IMG/VR virus record: IMGVR_UViG_3300033064_001266
Span: 1-20,732 of that record
Length of the DNA: 20,732 bases
Reading direction: 5' to 3' (one strand)
From: a virus
In this document: in pieces, positions 1 to 5,675 of the stretch
Layout: each line of letters opens with the position of its first letter
Position numbering within the stretch: position 1 is the stretch's first letter
Notes under the pieces: generated by a model
The model's input: only the letters and a program-made list of their open reading frames with translations
What the model was told of the DNA's origin: nothing
The model's database searches: none
Translations under genes and position numbers: made by a program

Positions 1-709
1 CATTTAGGTTGACATTTCCTTCTCCGGCACCTCCTCCACCACCACCATAGTAAGTACCTGTTCCTGTAATTGTCGAGTAGCGCCCATTACCACCTGTACC
101 GCCGGTACTCCCGCTTGCGTTACTGCCTGTAGATGGGCCAGCACCACCACCTCCGCCACCATTCCAATTCGCTGTTCCGACACCACCAGCGCCGCCTTGA
201 TTTGATGTTCCGTTGCCAGCGCTTCCATTTCCTCCCGGTAGCCCTACTCCGTAAGCACCACCGCCACCAGAACCACCAGTTTGACCAGAAATTGTTGGGC
301 CTCCGTCTGAATATCCACCACCACCTCCACCACCTAATGCGGTTTGACCAGCAAAAGATGAACTTCCACCGTTACCACCCTGCCCACCAACACCAGAATA
401 CGCAGTAAAAACGCCACCCAAACCAACCACAACATTATTGCTATAAGCAGTTGTAGTAACAGTGCCTTCTAAAGCACCACCACCACCTCCACCACCTGCG
501 TGGCGACCACCGCTTGCTCCACCTCCTGCAACAATTAGGTAATCAAAAGGGCCAACACCCTTACTATGAGTAAACGCTGTTGTACCAGTTGTGGTTATTG
601 TGTGATAGCGATATTTTGTAGATCCAACTGTAATATCGGTTGGGCCAGTTCCACCAGATGCACCGCGAACGCTCTGATTAGCATTAGAAAATTGGCCAAA
701 TGGCATCAT
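1..709 (-). CDS. Glycine-rich tail/adhesin protein, C-terminus cut off by window
   Basis: The frame is open from an ATGATG pair at 709/706 down to base 1, giving at least 235 residues; the end lies outside the window. The first roughly 45 residues are not glycine-rich. Then comes a beta-strand motif FDYLIVAGGG that introduces long runs of Gly with Ser, Thr, Asn and Ala. This layout is known from glycine-rich domains of phage tail fibres and adhesins, where polyglycine sheets display receptor-binding loops; a receptor-binding role here is inference. The start at 709 overlaps the stop of the upstream gene (ATGATG/TGA), and a GGTGA sequence lies about 9 bases upstream of it. The ATG at 706 is an equally legal start. 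The gene is last in a run of fibre-like genes and resembles the protein encoded at 1346-2512 in composition. Confidence 0.8.
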   Translation of the reverse strand, partial: MMPFGQFSNANQSVRGASGGTGPTDITVGSTKYRYHTITTTGTTAFTHSKGVGPFDYLIVAGGGASGGRHAGGGGGGGALEGTVTTTAYSNNVVVGLGGVFTAYSGVGGQGGNGGSSSFAGQTALGGGGGGGYSDGGPTISGQTGGSGGGGAYGVGLPGGNGSAGNGTSNQGGAGGVGTANWNGGGGGGAGPSTGSNASGSTGGTGGNGRYSTITGTGTYYGGGGGGAGEGNVNLN

Positions 710-1068
710 GCCGACAAGTCACCAATTGCAACCCAAGTATCAGTTGCGCGCTTGATTAGTGTTGCGCTGGACCACTGCGTTCGGCATTTAAGACCCGGAG
801 TAGAGTTAATAGTCACGCCAGCGCCAGCCGTGATCGTAGTCTGGCCTGCTCCAGTTTGAAGAATAGAAATCTGAGCGCCGATAGGAAACGCAACAGTTGA
901 ATTAGGAGGAACAGTTAAAGTATTAGCTGAAGCATTACTTATTTCAACTAGATTATTTCTATCAGTTAGGGCAAGAGTGTAGGAAGCAGTTTGGGCGTTA
1001 ACTGCAACATCGGCGGCCCCAGCAGTAACTTTTTGTTGCCCTAGGGAAGTATAGAATCCCCATCCCAT
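706..1068 (-). CDS. Small tail-fibre-like structural protein
   Basis: The protein has 120 residues. It begins MGWGFYTSLGQQKV and ends in a beta-rich region with GAQISILQTGAGQTTI followed by QWSSATLIKRATDTWVAIGD. That last pattern recurs at the C-terminal end of phage fibre and baseplate-associated proteins (family knowledge from memory), so I call it a fibre or spike domain protein. The ATG overlaps the stop of the preceding gene by one base (TAATG at 1070-1066), implying translational coupling. Its own TGA overlaps the next start. There is no signal peptide and no membrane segment. The exact role is not known: it could be a tip protein, or a stand-alone domain shared with the neighbouring glycine-rich proteins. 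Confidence 0.75.
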   Translation of the reverse strand: MGWGFYTSLGQQKVTAGAADVAVNAQTASYTLALTDRNNLVEISNASANTLTVPPNSTVAFPIGAQISILQTGAGQTTITAGAGVTINSTPGLKCRTQWSSATLIKRATDTWVAIGDLSA

Positions 1069-1346
1069 TATGTCAGTTCTAGTGCGTCAATGACCTGCGC
1101 AACTACCGCGCTGATTTCGTCAGTAGAAGTAGCGGCCGCTAGTTCGTCCCGCAAGCCTTGAAGCGCGCTCGGCTCCGGCTCTATTGGTTCGGGGGCCGTG
1201 AACTTCTTCCCGTCATACGCGAAGCCGCCGCCAACAGTGTCGGGGCATTTGACAAGTTTGATTCCCTCACCCGGATCGTATGGTGATTCGCCGTCCCACA
1301 CGATTACGTTGATTACTGTGACGTCTTTGATCAGTGCGTGTCTCAT
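1068..1346 (-). CDS. Small tail-fibre-associated protein
   Basis: The protein has 92 residues. The N-terminus carries the pattern ALIKDVTVINVIVWDGESPY, then a short beta region ending in FAYDGKKFTAPEP, a Pro/Glu linker, and a C-terminal helix rich in Ala, Glu and Asp. Small proteins with an N-terminal 'xALI.dg.V.NVIvWDG' block are common beside phage tail fibre genes and are often labelled tail fibre assembly or hypothetical. The position between two fibre-type genes agrees with that. ATG overlaps the upstream stop by one base (TAATG). It may be a structural partner or a chaperone for the glycine-rich adhesins; the sequence does not decide which. Confidence 0.75.
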   Translation of the reverse strand: MRHALIKDVTVINVIVWDGESPYDPGEGIKLVKCPDTVGGGFAYDGKKFTAPEPIEPEPSALQGLRDELAAATSTDEISAVVAQVIDALELT

Positions 1347-2512
1347 TAGCCGTACACCCAGATAGAGATTTGACCTGCTCCGCCAACGCCACCATTACCA
1401 CCATTGTTGTCGTTGTTAGCGCCGCCACCCCCGCCACCACCAGAACCAACGCCGCCAGCGCCGCCCGTGCCACCAACGCCAGCAATGTTTGAGCCACCGC
1501 CGCCACCAGCTCGCAGGAAGGTAGAGCCATCTTGACCAGCGCCACCACCCGAAGTTCCAGCGGTGCCACCGCCGCCGGTAGTCGGGTTTGTGTCAGAACC
1601 GAAAGGCCAAGTCAATACTCCATTTGTTGTCCCGTAACCACCCGCACCACCGGCAGAGTTGATGGTTGTTGCGCTACCACCGCCAGCGCCGCCGCCACCG
1701 TTATTCCAGCCGCATCGTCCAGCGCCACCGGCTGTTAGGCCACCGACACCCATTCCGTAGCTGCCGGTGCCCGGTCCCGGGTACGTCGTAGCGCGATTCT
1801 GCTGAAGGGAGTTGTTAGCACTGAACGCGCCCGGAACCCCAACCGAAGCAACTGAGCTAAGCGAACCAAAAACGGTAGCTCCACCGCTAGCAGCCGGAGC
1901 CGCGCCCGCTCCAGCCGAACCTGTCCTTCCTATCCCGCCCGGAGCGCCAGAACCAATCGTGATCGTAACCGGAGAGGAAACCTCAGCGGCACCCAAAGTA
2001 AAACGGAAAACCCCCATTCCTGCTCCGCCGGTACCGCCGTTAGAAGTTGTTGTTCCAGTTTGACGACTACCACCGGTGCCGCCACCGCCAGCACCAACAA
2101 CCTCAACAACCACAAACTTAGCCAACGCAGGCATCGTGTACGTCGTACTTGACGAGAACACCTGCGAGTCAAGCAACACCGATCCAAGAGCGCTTGACAA
2201 TTCTAGTCCGTAAATAGTCACGGCGATAGAACTAGCAGCACCGGCTTGAGCGACAATCGTATCTGCGGCTGCCATCGTCAGAGTACCATCGAACTCGGCA
2301 AATCCACCAGCATCAACGGTAGTTGCTGGCAGGATTACATTAGAATCTGCTGATCCGCCCTGCCAGAGCTTGATTGTGGTGGCAGTAGTGGCGTGGTAAT
2401 TGACAATCCGCATTGATTTAACGATTGTCTGTGCGCCAGATGGGACTGTATAAGCAACGCCAGAAGCAGTTGAAAGAGTACCCTGATAAAGCTTTTTGTA
2501 TGTATCGGCCAT
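1346..2512 (-). CDS. Glycine-rich tail adhesin-like protein
   Basis: The protein has 388 residues in three parts. Residues 1-110 are a non-repetitive beta-rich domain beginning MADTYKKLYQGTLS. Residues about 115-140 are a linker with the sheet motif KFVVVEVVGAGGGG. From about 140 to the end it is glycine-rich, with runs such as GGGGAGGG interrupted by Asn, Thr and Ser loops, closing with GQISIWVYG. The order N-terminal attachment domain then polyglycine-type domain resembles phage adhesins, where loops between glycine runs contact the receptor. A tail-tip receptor-binding role is inference. The start is well supported: AAGGAACCT directly precedes ATG. It lies 55 bases after the fibre gene ending at 2568, and no clear terminator is visible in that gap. 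The stop overlaps the next ATG. Confidence 0.82.
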   Translation of the reverse strand: MADTYKKLYQGTLSTASGVAYTVPSGAQTIVKSMRIVNYHATTATTIKLWQGGSADSNVILPATTVDAGGFAEFDGTLTMAAADTIVAQAGAASSIAVTIYGLELSSALGSVLLDSQVFSSSTTYTMPALAKFVVVEVVGAGGGGTGGSRQTGTTTSNGGTGGAGMGVFRFTLGAAEVSSPVTITIGSGAPGGIGRTGSAGAGAAPAASGGATVFGSLSSVASVGVPGAFSANNSLQQNRATTYPGPGTGSYGMGVGGLTAGGAGRCGWNNGGGGAGGGSATTINSAGGAGGYGTTNGVLTWPFGSDTNPTTGGGGTAGTSGGGAGQDGSTFLRAGGGGGSNIAGVGGTGGAGGVGSGGGGGGGANNDNNGGNGGVGGAGQISIWVYG

Positions 2513-2567
2513 AGGTTCCTTAGAAGAAGATGTTAGTTAGATAAAGAATACAGCATTGATAAGAAGA

Positions 2568-3206
2568 TCAAGCAAAGAATAGGACTAAAGCCCTTGTTGT
2601 TGGTTCTACTGCTGTGCGAGCCTGAGTATCGAAGTTAGAAATCGTAGATGCTGTCTGCGTTCCAGTATGGTTAGCGCGAGCAAGAGGATCAGTAGCCAAC
2701 TTAGAAAGCGCGATTGCAGCACTGGCACTAATGTCGGCGTTGACAACTGTTCCGTCAACTATTTTTGCTGAGGTTACTGAGTTATCCGTGGGGGTTCTTG
2801 TATCAGTTAGTCTTGTGTCTGATCCGTATACAACTTCGGTGGCCGAGGCGTTGCCAGTAGCAGGAATGTTTTTACTGGCGGCAGTTCCGGCATCTGAAAT
2901 CTTAGAAAGAGTTAGTGTCGGAACATCTGTAGCAGAAAGCGTAGTGCCGCTTGTTACCCGCCCCTTAGCATCGGTAGTTACTTTTGTGTAAGTTCCAGCA
3001 GTTCCAGCAGCAGCAAGAGTGGGATTTGGGTAAGTGCCTGTTAGATCTCCGCCTGCTGAGCCGCTTGGTGCGCGAGAATTTGAGAGACGAGAATCATTTC
3101 CTGCTGCCGCAGTAGTTGAAGTCGTGCCATACGAAACACTAAAAGTGTTGCCTGTTTTTACTAGGCCAGTTCCAGCTTTTACTGCTTTAGTGACTGACTT
3201 TGCCAT
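2568..3206 (-). CDS. Tail fibre protein with short-repeat stalk
   Basis: The protein has 212 residues. It contains motifs typical of phage fibre shafts: GGDLTGTYPNPTLAAAGTAG near residue 55, KVTTDAKGRVTSG near 75, a VVYGSDTRLTDTRTPTD block, and ANHTGTQTASTISNFDTQAR near the end. In known fibres the last block is followed by further stalk or a tip domain. Here the protein stops about 15 residues later with a hydrophobic tail, RALVLFFA. It is therefore either a short fibre stem carrying a separately encoded tip, or a truncated fibre. ATG overlaps the preceding stop by one base (TAATG). The next genes encode glycine-rich adhesins that could supply the tip (inference). Confidence 0.78.
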   Translation of the reverse strand: MAKSVTKAVKAGTGLVKTGNTFSVSYGTTSTTAAAGNDSRLSNSRAPSGSAGGDLTGTYPNPTLAAAGTAGTYTKVTTDAKGRVTSGTTLSATDVPTLTLSKISDAGTAASKNIPATGNASATEVVYGSDTRLTDTRTPTDNSVTSAKIVDGTVVNADISASAAIALSKLATDPLARANHTGTQTASTISNFDTQARTAVEPTTRALVLFFA

Positions 3207-3646
3207 TATGAGAGGTAGAGGAAGCTAACGCCTTCGCCATTTACAGTCGAGTCAATGTAAATTGTTGCTAAATTTGCGACATCAATAGCTAGAACATCGC
3301 TAGCGTCAAGCGGAACTCCTGTACGAGTAGCAAGAGAAGCAACTACGGTCGATCCTCCAACACAGATAACCCCTGTATTTCCTGAGAGTGCCGTAATAAA
3401 AACTTGGCGGGCTGGTGTTGAGGAAGTAACTAGCGCAACACGAGTTCCCGCAGTAGTTACTGTTTTCCTAGCGTCTGCCACGCCAGAAACCCCGTAAGTA
3501 ATAGGAAGAGGAGAAGATGTAGAGGCATCTGTGGCAGAGCCATCAGCGCCGTGAGAGATTTTTACTCTCTGATATTGAATGCCGCCAATGTCGTCTGCGG
3601 CAACAGAAACACCAGAACCGGCTGTGATCGAAACATTGTCGGAAAT
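3206..3646 (-). CDS. Beta-rich virion-associated protein, probable ATT start
   Basis: The protein has 146 residues if translation starts at ATT. It begins (M)SDNVSITAGSGVSVAADD followed by IGGIQYQRVKISHGADGS, an N-terminus closely like those of many small phage structural proteins that start with ATG. The rest is Ala/Val/Thr-rich beta structure ending GVSFLYLS. No in-frame ATG, GTG or TTG exists between the upstream in-frame TAA (3659-3661) and a GTG at 3481. That GTG would remove 55 well-conserved-looking residues and has no good ribosome site. A perfect AAGGAG lies 8 bases before the ATT. The stop overlaps the next ATG (TAATG). It is probably a fibre or decoration protein; the function is not established. 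Confidence 0.72.
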   Translation of the reverse strand: MSDNVSITAGSGVSVAADDIGGIQYQRVKISHGADGSATDASTSSPLPITYGVSGVADARKTVTTAGTRVALVTSSTPARQVFITALSGNTGVICVGGSTVVASLATRTGVPLDASDVLAIDVANLATIYIDSTVNGEGVSFLYLS

Positions 3647-3654
3647 TTTATTTA

Positions 3655-3660
3655 CTCCTT
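3655..3660 (-). promoter_or_regulatory. Strong Shine-Dalgarno that fixes an ATT start
   Basis: On the minus strand this is AAGGAG, followed by 8 A/T bases and then ATT at 3646-3644. It is among the best ribosome binding sites in the window. Together with the lack of any ATG, GTG or TTG nearby in that frame, it decides the start of the 146-residue protein. A TATAAG sequence (3666-3671, minus) inside the palindrome GCTTATAAGC could be a -10 box just upstream, but no convincing -35 accompanies it. Confidence 0.7.
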
Positions 3661-3680
3661 AAATGCTTATAAGCGACTTG

Positions 3681-3722
3681 CATAATAAAGAATACTACCA
3701 GCCAAGTAATTGACTTGGCTGG
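3681..3722 (-). terminator. Rho-independent terminator-like hairpin
   Basis: On the minus strand CCAGCCAAGT, loop CAATT, ACTTGGCTGG form a perfect 10-bp stem (3698-3722), followed by the T-rich but interrupted tract TAGTATTCTTTATTATG. It sits in a 92-base gap about 17 bases after the stop of the Ig-like protein gene and before the Shine-Dalgarno of the next gene. It probably ends or attenuates the head-region transcript before the fibre genes. The T tract is imperfect, so partial termination or an RNA-processing role is possible. Confidence 0.7.
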
Positions 3723-3738
3723 CAGATATTCAAGTTAA

Positions 3739-4422
3739 TTACGCTACTGACCAGTTGCCAGCATCGTCTAGAACAAACACCTTGACTACCTTCACGCCGT
3801 CACCGGCAGAAGCAGTCTCTAGATCGCGTCCGTCAATGACAGATGTGATTCCAGTGGTTGCTGCGTAGTTGAGATCAGTACCCGACATATTCGTTGAGAA
3901 CGTCTCACTGATGGTTGTTCCAGTGTTATGAAGGGCGTTTGAACTAGAAACGACCTTGATCTTGTACTCATCGAACTGAGTATCAGATTGCCAGATGAAA
4001 GTTACCGAACGCTTACCGGCAACCTTCGAGATACGGGAGACATCCGGCGCTGTCGTAATAGTGACAACTGGCGCTGTCGTATCGAGTGTGATGGAGTCAG
4101 ATAGCTGTGATGTCTCGTTGTAGACATCATCGCGGATCTTTCCGTAAAGAGTCTTGCTTCCATCACCAGACGAAAGCTTGACTGCTGTTGAACCGCTGTA
4201 GGCAATCCATGCAGAGTTAGCTTCTAGAGTCTGGATGTTAGCATTCTCGGCTGTATCAACTGCGCCCCAGATCTTAATCTGGTAGCCCGTTGTGCTTGCA
4301 TCTGCTGTAGTGAAATACGCTGTTACCGCACTGGTATTTGTAAATACATCACCATTATTAATGGCAAATGTACTGCCAGACGGTGCCAGCGTATCGAGGG
4401 TAATATTAAAATACGATGCCAT
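3739..4422 (-). CDS. Ig-like domain virion protein
   Basis: The protein has 227 residues from the ATG at 4422, beginning MASYFNITLDTLAPSGSTF. The start is set by GAGGAG 10 bases upstream; an ATG at 4431 would sit almost on top of that site. There are two Ig-like beta modules. The first contains TGYQIKIWGAVD and ends SQLSDSITLDTTAP. The second follows with VVTITTAPDVSRIS and TFIWQSDTQFDEYKIKVV, and ends VFVLDDAGNWSVA. Repeated 'DTTAP' joints and 'DDAGNWS' ends are typical of bacterial-type Ig-like domains on phage surfaces, where they bind host carbohydrates or decorate tails and heads. The position after the head genes suggests a virion surface protein (inference). A strong hairpin follows the stop. 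Confidence 0.75.
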   Translation of the reverse strand: MASYFNITLDTLAPSGSTFAINNGDVFTNTSAVTAYFTTADASTTGYQIKIWGAVDTAENANIQTLEANSAWIAYSGSTAVKLSSGDGSKTLYGKIRDDVYNETSQLSDSITLDTTAPVVTITTAPDVSRISKVAGKRSVTFIWQSDTQFDEYKIKVVSSSNALHNTGTTISETFSTNMSGTDLNYAATTGITSVIDGRDLETASAGDGVKVVKVFVLDDAGNWSVA

Positions 4423-4498
4423 TGGTGGCATTCTCCTCGTGGTTGTTGGCTGTTATTACTAATTAAATAGTAGTGCCAACTGAGGTGGCTAAGTGGCT

Positions 4499-4912
4499 TC
4501 AGTTTGAAGCATTTGAGGCCCCTAAACTTTTCCCTTGGATAATAAAGTCGAAGTCAAAAACTCCTTCTCGATCATTGTAATTAAAGGAAGGTCGCGCCCA
4601 GAATTCAAAGCTTTCGTTGGGGAAAGTACTCTCGGCAATCGTCCCAACAATTGATTCTCCTGCTGCTGCCCAGATGCCCGGCTTACCTTCCATGTCCTTA
4701 GAGAGCTGAATGAAATTAGCCCCCTCTCCATCTACATGTATCGACATTTCGCGTAAGATCGTGTCACCAGTATTGAAGGCGTAAATCTTCATCGCTTGAC
4801 CGTTGCCAAGATCACCATCTTGTGCCTCATCAATCTCAAAATCTGCCAGAGTAATACGCTCTACTGGATTGCTCATCTCTGAGTCGTGAAACAACTGAAC
4901 TTCAGAGGGCAT
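4499..4912 (-). CDS. Unknown beta-rich structural-region protein
   Basis: I do not recognise this gene. From the ATG at 4912 the protein has 137 residues, starting MPSEVQLFHDSEMSNPVERI. It alternates short hydrophobic strands with Asp/Glu-rich turns and includes MKIYAFNTGDTILREMSIHV and FEFWARPSFNYNDREG. This suggests one all-beta domain, perhaps jelly-roll or Ig-like, and there is no membrane segment. The start overlaps the end of the preceding gene by 11 bases, with a GAAGAAG purine run upstream. A TTG at 4939 would add nine Lys-rich residues and is less likely. By position it could be a head decoration, neck or baseplate component. A small GCTTCA/TGAAGC hairpin spans its stop but lacks a T tract. 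Confidence 0.7.
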   Translation of the reverse strand: MPSEVQLFHDSEMSNPVERITLADFEIDEAQDGDLGNGQAMKIYAFNTGDTILREMSIHVDGEGANFIQLSKDMEGKPGIWAAAGESIVGTIAESTFPNESFEFWARPSFNYNDREGVFDFDFIIQGKSLGASNASN

Positions 4913-5675
4913 CTTCGTCTTCTTCTTCAACAGACTCAATGAGGCCAGTAATAGGATCGCGCTTAACGATCTTCTTGCCGTTCTTAGGGGCTTGAACAGT
5001 TACATTAATTACTGGATTAGGAAGATTTGAAGCAATCTTCTGAGCCATCTCTGTGGGGTTTGTTTCGTATCCAGAATCTAGATCGTCCCAATCGTCCTCT
5101 GAAAAGTAGAGATCGTCGGCAACCCAGTTATCTGTCTCTGACATTTGAGCCTTTTTACTTGCCACCTGCGACATCACTTCCTCACCGAATTTCTTCTGGA
5201 AGAAGCCATCAATTTCTTCATCGCTATGCCCAATCGAGCGTAAGCGTAGAGAAACCTGCGCGATGGAATCAGAATCCATCGAGCGCAACAGGCGACGAAG
5301 ATAGCCACGCGGAGCAGAAACACGCAGCTTGCGGCGGCCACGCTTTAGCGGGCCTTGTGAGCGCAGATGATTGTCGAGTAGGTCGATCAGATCATTCTGG
5401 CGCTGCTCTAGTGTCAAGTCAAGGAACTTCTGAGTATCAACTTTGCTGGCATCTTTAGCTCGGCCAGCAACAAACTCTTTGATGTCTGCTTCTGATGGTG
5501 TGTCGTACTCGCGAGCAGCCTCACGAACAGCGTCCATCATTCTCATGTTTTCCGTCTTAGAAACATCGACGCTAATAGAATCAGCAACGGGGGCAACAGC
5601 TTCTGGTGCTTTTACTTTTTCTACTACCGGCGCTTCAGCCAGTCTTAAACCTTTTTCATCAAAGAAAATAGGCAT
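4902..5675 (-). CDS. Unknown protein directly downstream of portal
   Basis: I do not recognise a family. The protein has 257 residues. Residues 1-45 are Ala/Pro/Val-rich and probably flexible. Residues about 45-175 are mostly helical, with a basic patch GPLKRGRRKLRVSAPRGYLR near the middle. An acidic stretch DDLYFSEDDWDDLDSG follows, and the C-terminus is very acidic (ESVEEEDEDAL). A charged helical protein next to the portal might be a head completion, scaffolding-like or portal-associated factor, but it carries none of the motifs I would need to say so. ATG overlaps the portal stop by one base (TAATG at 5677-5673), suggesting coupled synthesis with the portal. Confidence 0.72.
   Translation of the reverse strand: MPIFFDEKGLRLAEAPVVEKVKAPEAVAPVADSISVDVSKTENMRMMDAVREAAREYDTPSEADIKEFVAGRAKDASKVDTQKFLDLTLEQRQNDLIDLLDNHLRSQGPLKRGRRKLRVSAPRGYLRRLLRSMDSDSIAQVSLRLRSIGHSDEEIDGFFQKKFGEEVMSQVASKKAQMSETDNWVADDLYFSEDDWDDLDSGYETNPTEMAQKIASNLPNPVINVTVQAPKNGKKIVKRDPITGLIESVEEEDEDAL

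Noticed and set aside
1-709. Repeating GGT/GGA triplets suggesting a CRISPR array or satellite
   Set aside because: There are no repeats of constant length with unique spacers; the pattern is explained by glycine codons.
1-2512. Diversity-generating retroelement acting on the adhesin genes
   Set aside because: No reverse transcriptase gene or template/variable repeat pair is visible in the window.
1532-3228. Plus-strand open frames rich in Pro, Ala, Ser or Thr opposite the fibre and glycine-rich genes
   Set aside because: They are complements of Gly/Ala/Thr-rich coding sequence, lack ribosome sites and match no family; the minus-strand proteins have clear motifs.
4423-4498. Promoter in the gap before the Ig-like gene (TTGGCA ... 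TAATAA)
   Set aside because: Spacing of 15 bases and a weak -10 make it no better than chance in A/T-rich sequence.
4496-4510. GCTTCA/TGAAGC hairpin as a terminator
   Set aside because: The stem is only 6 bp with a 3-base loop and no T tract; it coincides with the coding end and stop of the 137-residue protein.
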